Origin: Paeniglutamicibacter psychrophenolicus
Lineage (GTDB): Bacteria; Actinomycetota; Actinomycetes; Actinomycetales; Micrococcaceae
NCBI RefSeq assembly: GCF_017876575.1
Contig: NZ_JAGIOE010000001.1
Span: forward strand, 2,666,001 to 2,730,000
Direction: 5' to 3'
Length of the DNA: 64,000 nt
Within the stretch, counting starts at the first letter, position 1; each line of letters starts with the position of its first letter. Of this stretch, positions 63,613 through 64,000 are shown in pieces. The position numbers were made by a program, and so were the translations under genes. The notes below the pieces were generated by a model. That model did no database searches and was not told the DNA's origin. It saw only the letters and a list, made by a program, of their open reading frames with translations.

Positions 63613-63843
63613 CCGATCTGTCGCTGACTCTGGATCGACGTCTCAGCCCCATTCCAGAGTCAGGCGGGATCTCTTGGGTTGTTGAGCAGTTTCTGGGCCG
63701 TCCGGGGGGTGGGTTCTGGGCGTCGCGGGGTCAGTTCTCCTTGTGCCACTCAAAAGTTGACTGTGGCGCACTGCCATTCGCGCCAGTCGACCGCCAACGC
63801 CCTCGGTTCCAACTTGTTCGTCGGGCGATACTAGGATTTGATC
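63613..63843. other. Possible insertion-sequence end remnant
   Basis: About 230 bases after the EcsC gene. The stretch 63690-63770 (GGTCAGTTCTCCTTGTGCCACTC and CAAAAGTTGAC) resembles terminal sequences of IS21-type elements of actinobacteria, but no transposase is present. A plus-strand frame overlapping the EcsC stop (ATGA) encodes 100 residues with no family; I do not count it as a gene. Confidence 0.35.
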
Positions 63844-64000
63844 ATGTACCTGTTGGATACGAATCGACTTTCCCCGGACTGGATGGTCGAGCATGGCACA
63901 TGGCTCGATAGACCCCTGTTTGCATCCTCGGTGTCTGCCCAAGAGCTCCTTGGTATCCAAGTTCCGGACAAGGAGACGGGATACCGCTATGCGCTGCCGG
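63844..64000 (+). CDS. PIN-domain protein, 5' part
   Basis: ATG 63844 with AGGA 11 bases upstream opens a frame that runs off the window: MYLLDTNRLSPDWMVEHG, then FASSVSAQELLGIQVPD. The start YLLDTN with its first catalytic Asp is typical of VapC/PIN ribonucleases. Truncated by the window edge; family fairly clear, role not. Confidence 0.7.
   Translation, partial: MYLLDTNRLSPDWMVEHGTWLDRPLFASSVSAQELLGIQVPDKETGYRYALP

Noticed and set aside
63609-63911. 100-residue frame overlapping the EcsC stop
   Set aside because: The ATGA overlap is tempting, but the sequence has no protein-like features and runs across the IS-like stretch and the PIN start.

Overview
The window is a high-GC actinobacterial chromosome segment, most like Micrococcaceae (Arthrobacter, Paeniglutamicibacter or a relative). 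The evidence is gene content and order: ftsY, amt and glnK at the left, ffh 18 kb away, an oleA-oleBC-oleD olefin operon with the Micrococcus-type OleB-OleC fusion, a 13E12/DUF222 HNH protein, actinobacterial ars genes, and many genes whose -10 element (TANNNT) ends 6-7 bases before the ATG, which implies leaderless mRNAs.

Layout. 0-3.3 kb: 3' end of ftsY, a low-complexity lipoprotein, and amt-glnK behind a GlnR-type box. 3.4-8.9 kb: two wall-teichoic-acid-type enzymes (CDP-glycerol transferase family and a TagE-like glycosyltransferase) and a large membrane protein. 9.0-13.6 kb: olefin operon. 13.9-17.2 kb: four tandem paralogous six-helix membrane proteins, each with its own near-identical leaderless promoter. 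17.6-19.5 kb: an AT-richer two-gene island, a ParA-type ATPase and a SIR2-like protein. 19.7-24.0 kb: a glucose-6-phosphate dehydrogenase, ffh and an unknown membrane-anchored protein. 24.4-28.5 kb: ureohydrolase, MFS transporter and divergent PucR regulator. 28.5-33.3 kb: a PadR/membrane-protein pair with a decayed duplicate, an orphan HipB-like gene, and a rhomboid-like gene with an unknown partner. 33.4-36.6 kb: a VOC dioxygenase followed by a RloA-RloB (AbiL-like) defence pair whose rloB has an internal amber codon. 36.9-40.8 kb: acetyltransferase, beta-helix protein, small membrane genes and a decayed dagK copy. 40.8-44.7 kb: divergent arsenic-resistance locus. 44.9-51.3 kb: hydrolase, then tetR-glpD-dagK divergent from an alkyl-DHAP-synthase-like flavoprotein and an SDR, possibly a glycerol (ether) lipid module. 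51.4-64.0 kb: DUF222-HNH protein, butanediol-type dehydrogenase, PIN proteins, azlCD with regulator, isochorismatase-family hydrolase, methyltransferase with a divergent XRE-cupin regulator, an EcsC-family protein and a truncated PIN gene.

How it fits together. The core is the conserved SRP/nitrogen block (ftsY-amt-glnK-[glnD]-ffh in Streptomyces), here opened up: no glnD lies between glnK and ffh, and about 18 kb of envelope and accessory genes does. Many operons are translationally coupled through ATGA/GTGA overlaps. Several genes are freshly or partly broken (rloB, the arsO-like flavoprotein, copies of dagK and of the PadR-partner membrane protein), so the window mixes stable housekeeping genes with actively turning-over accessory DNA. 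The two most system-like and least explained units are the ParA-SIR2 pair and the four-paralog leaderless membrane array next to the olefin operon.
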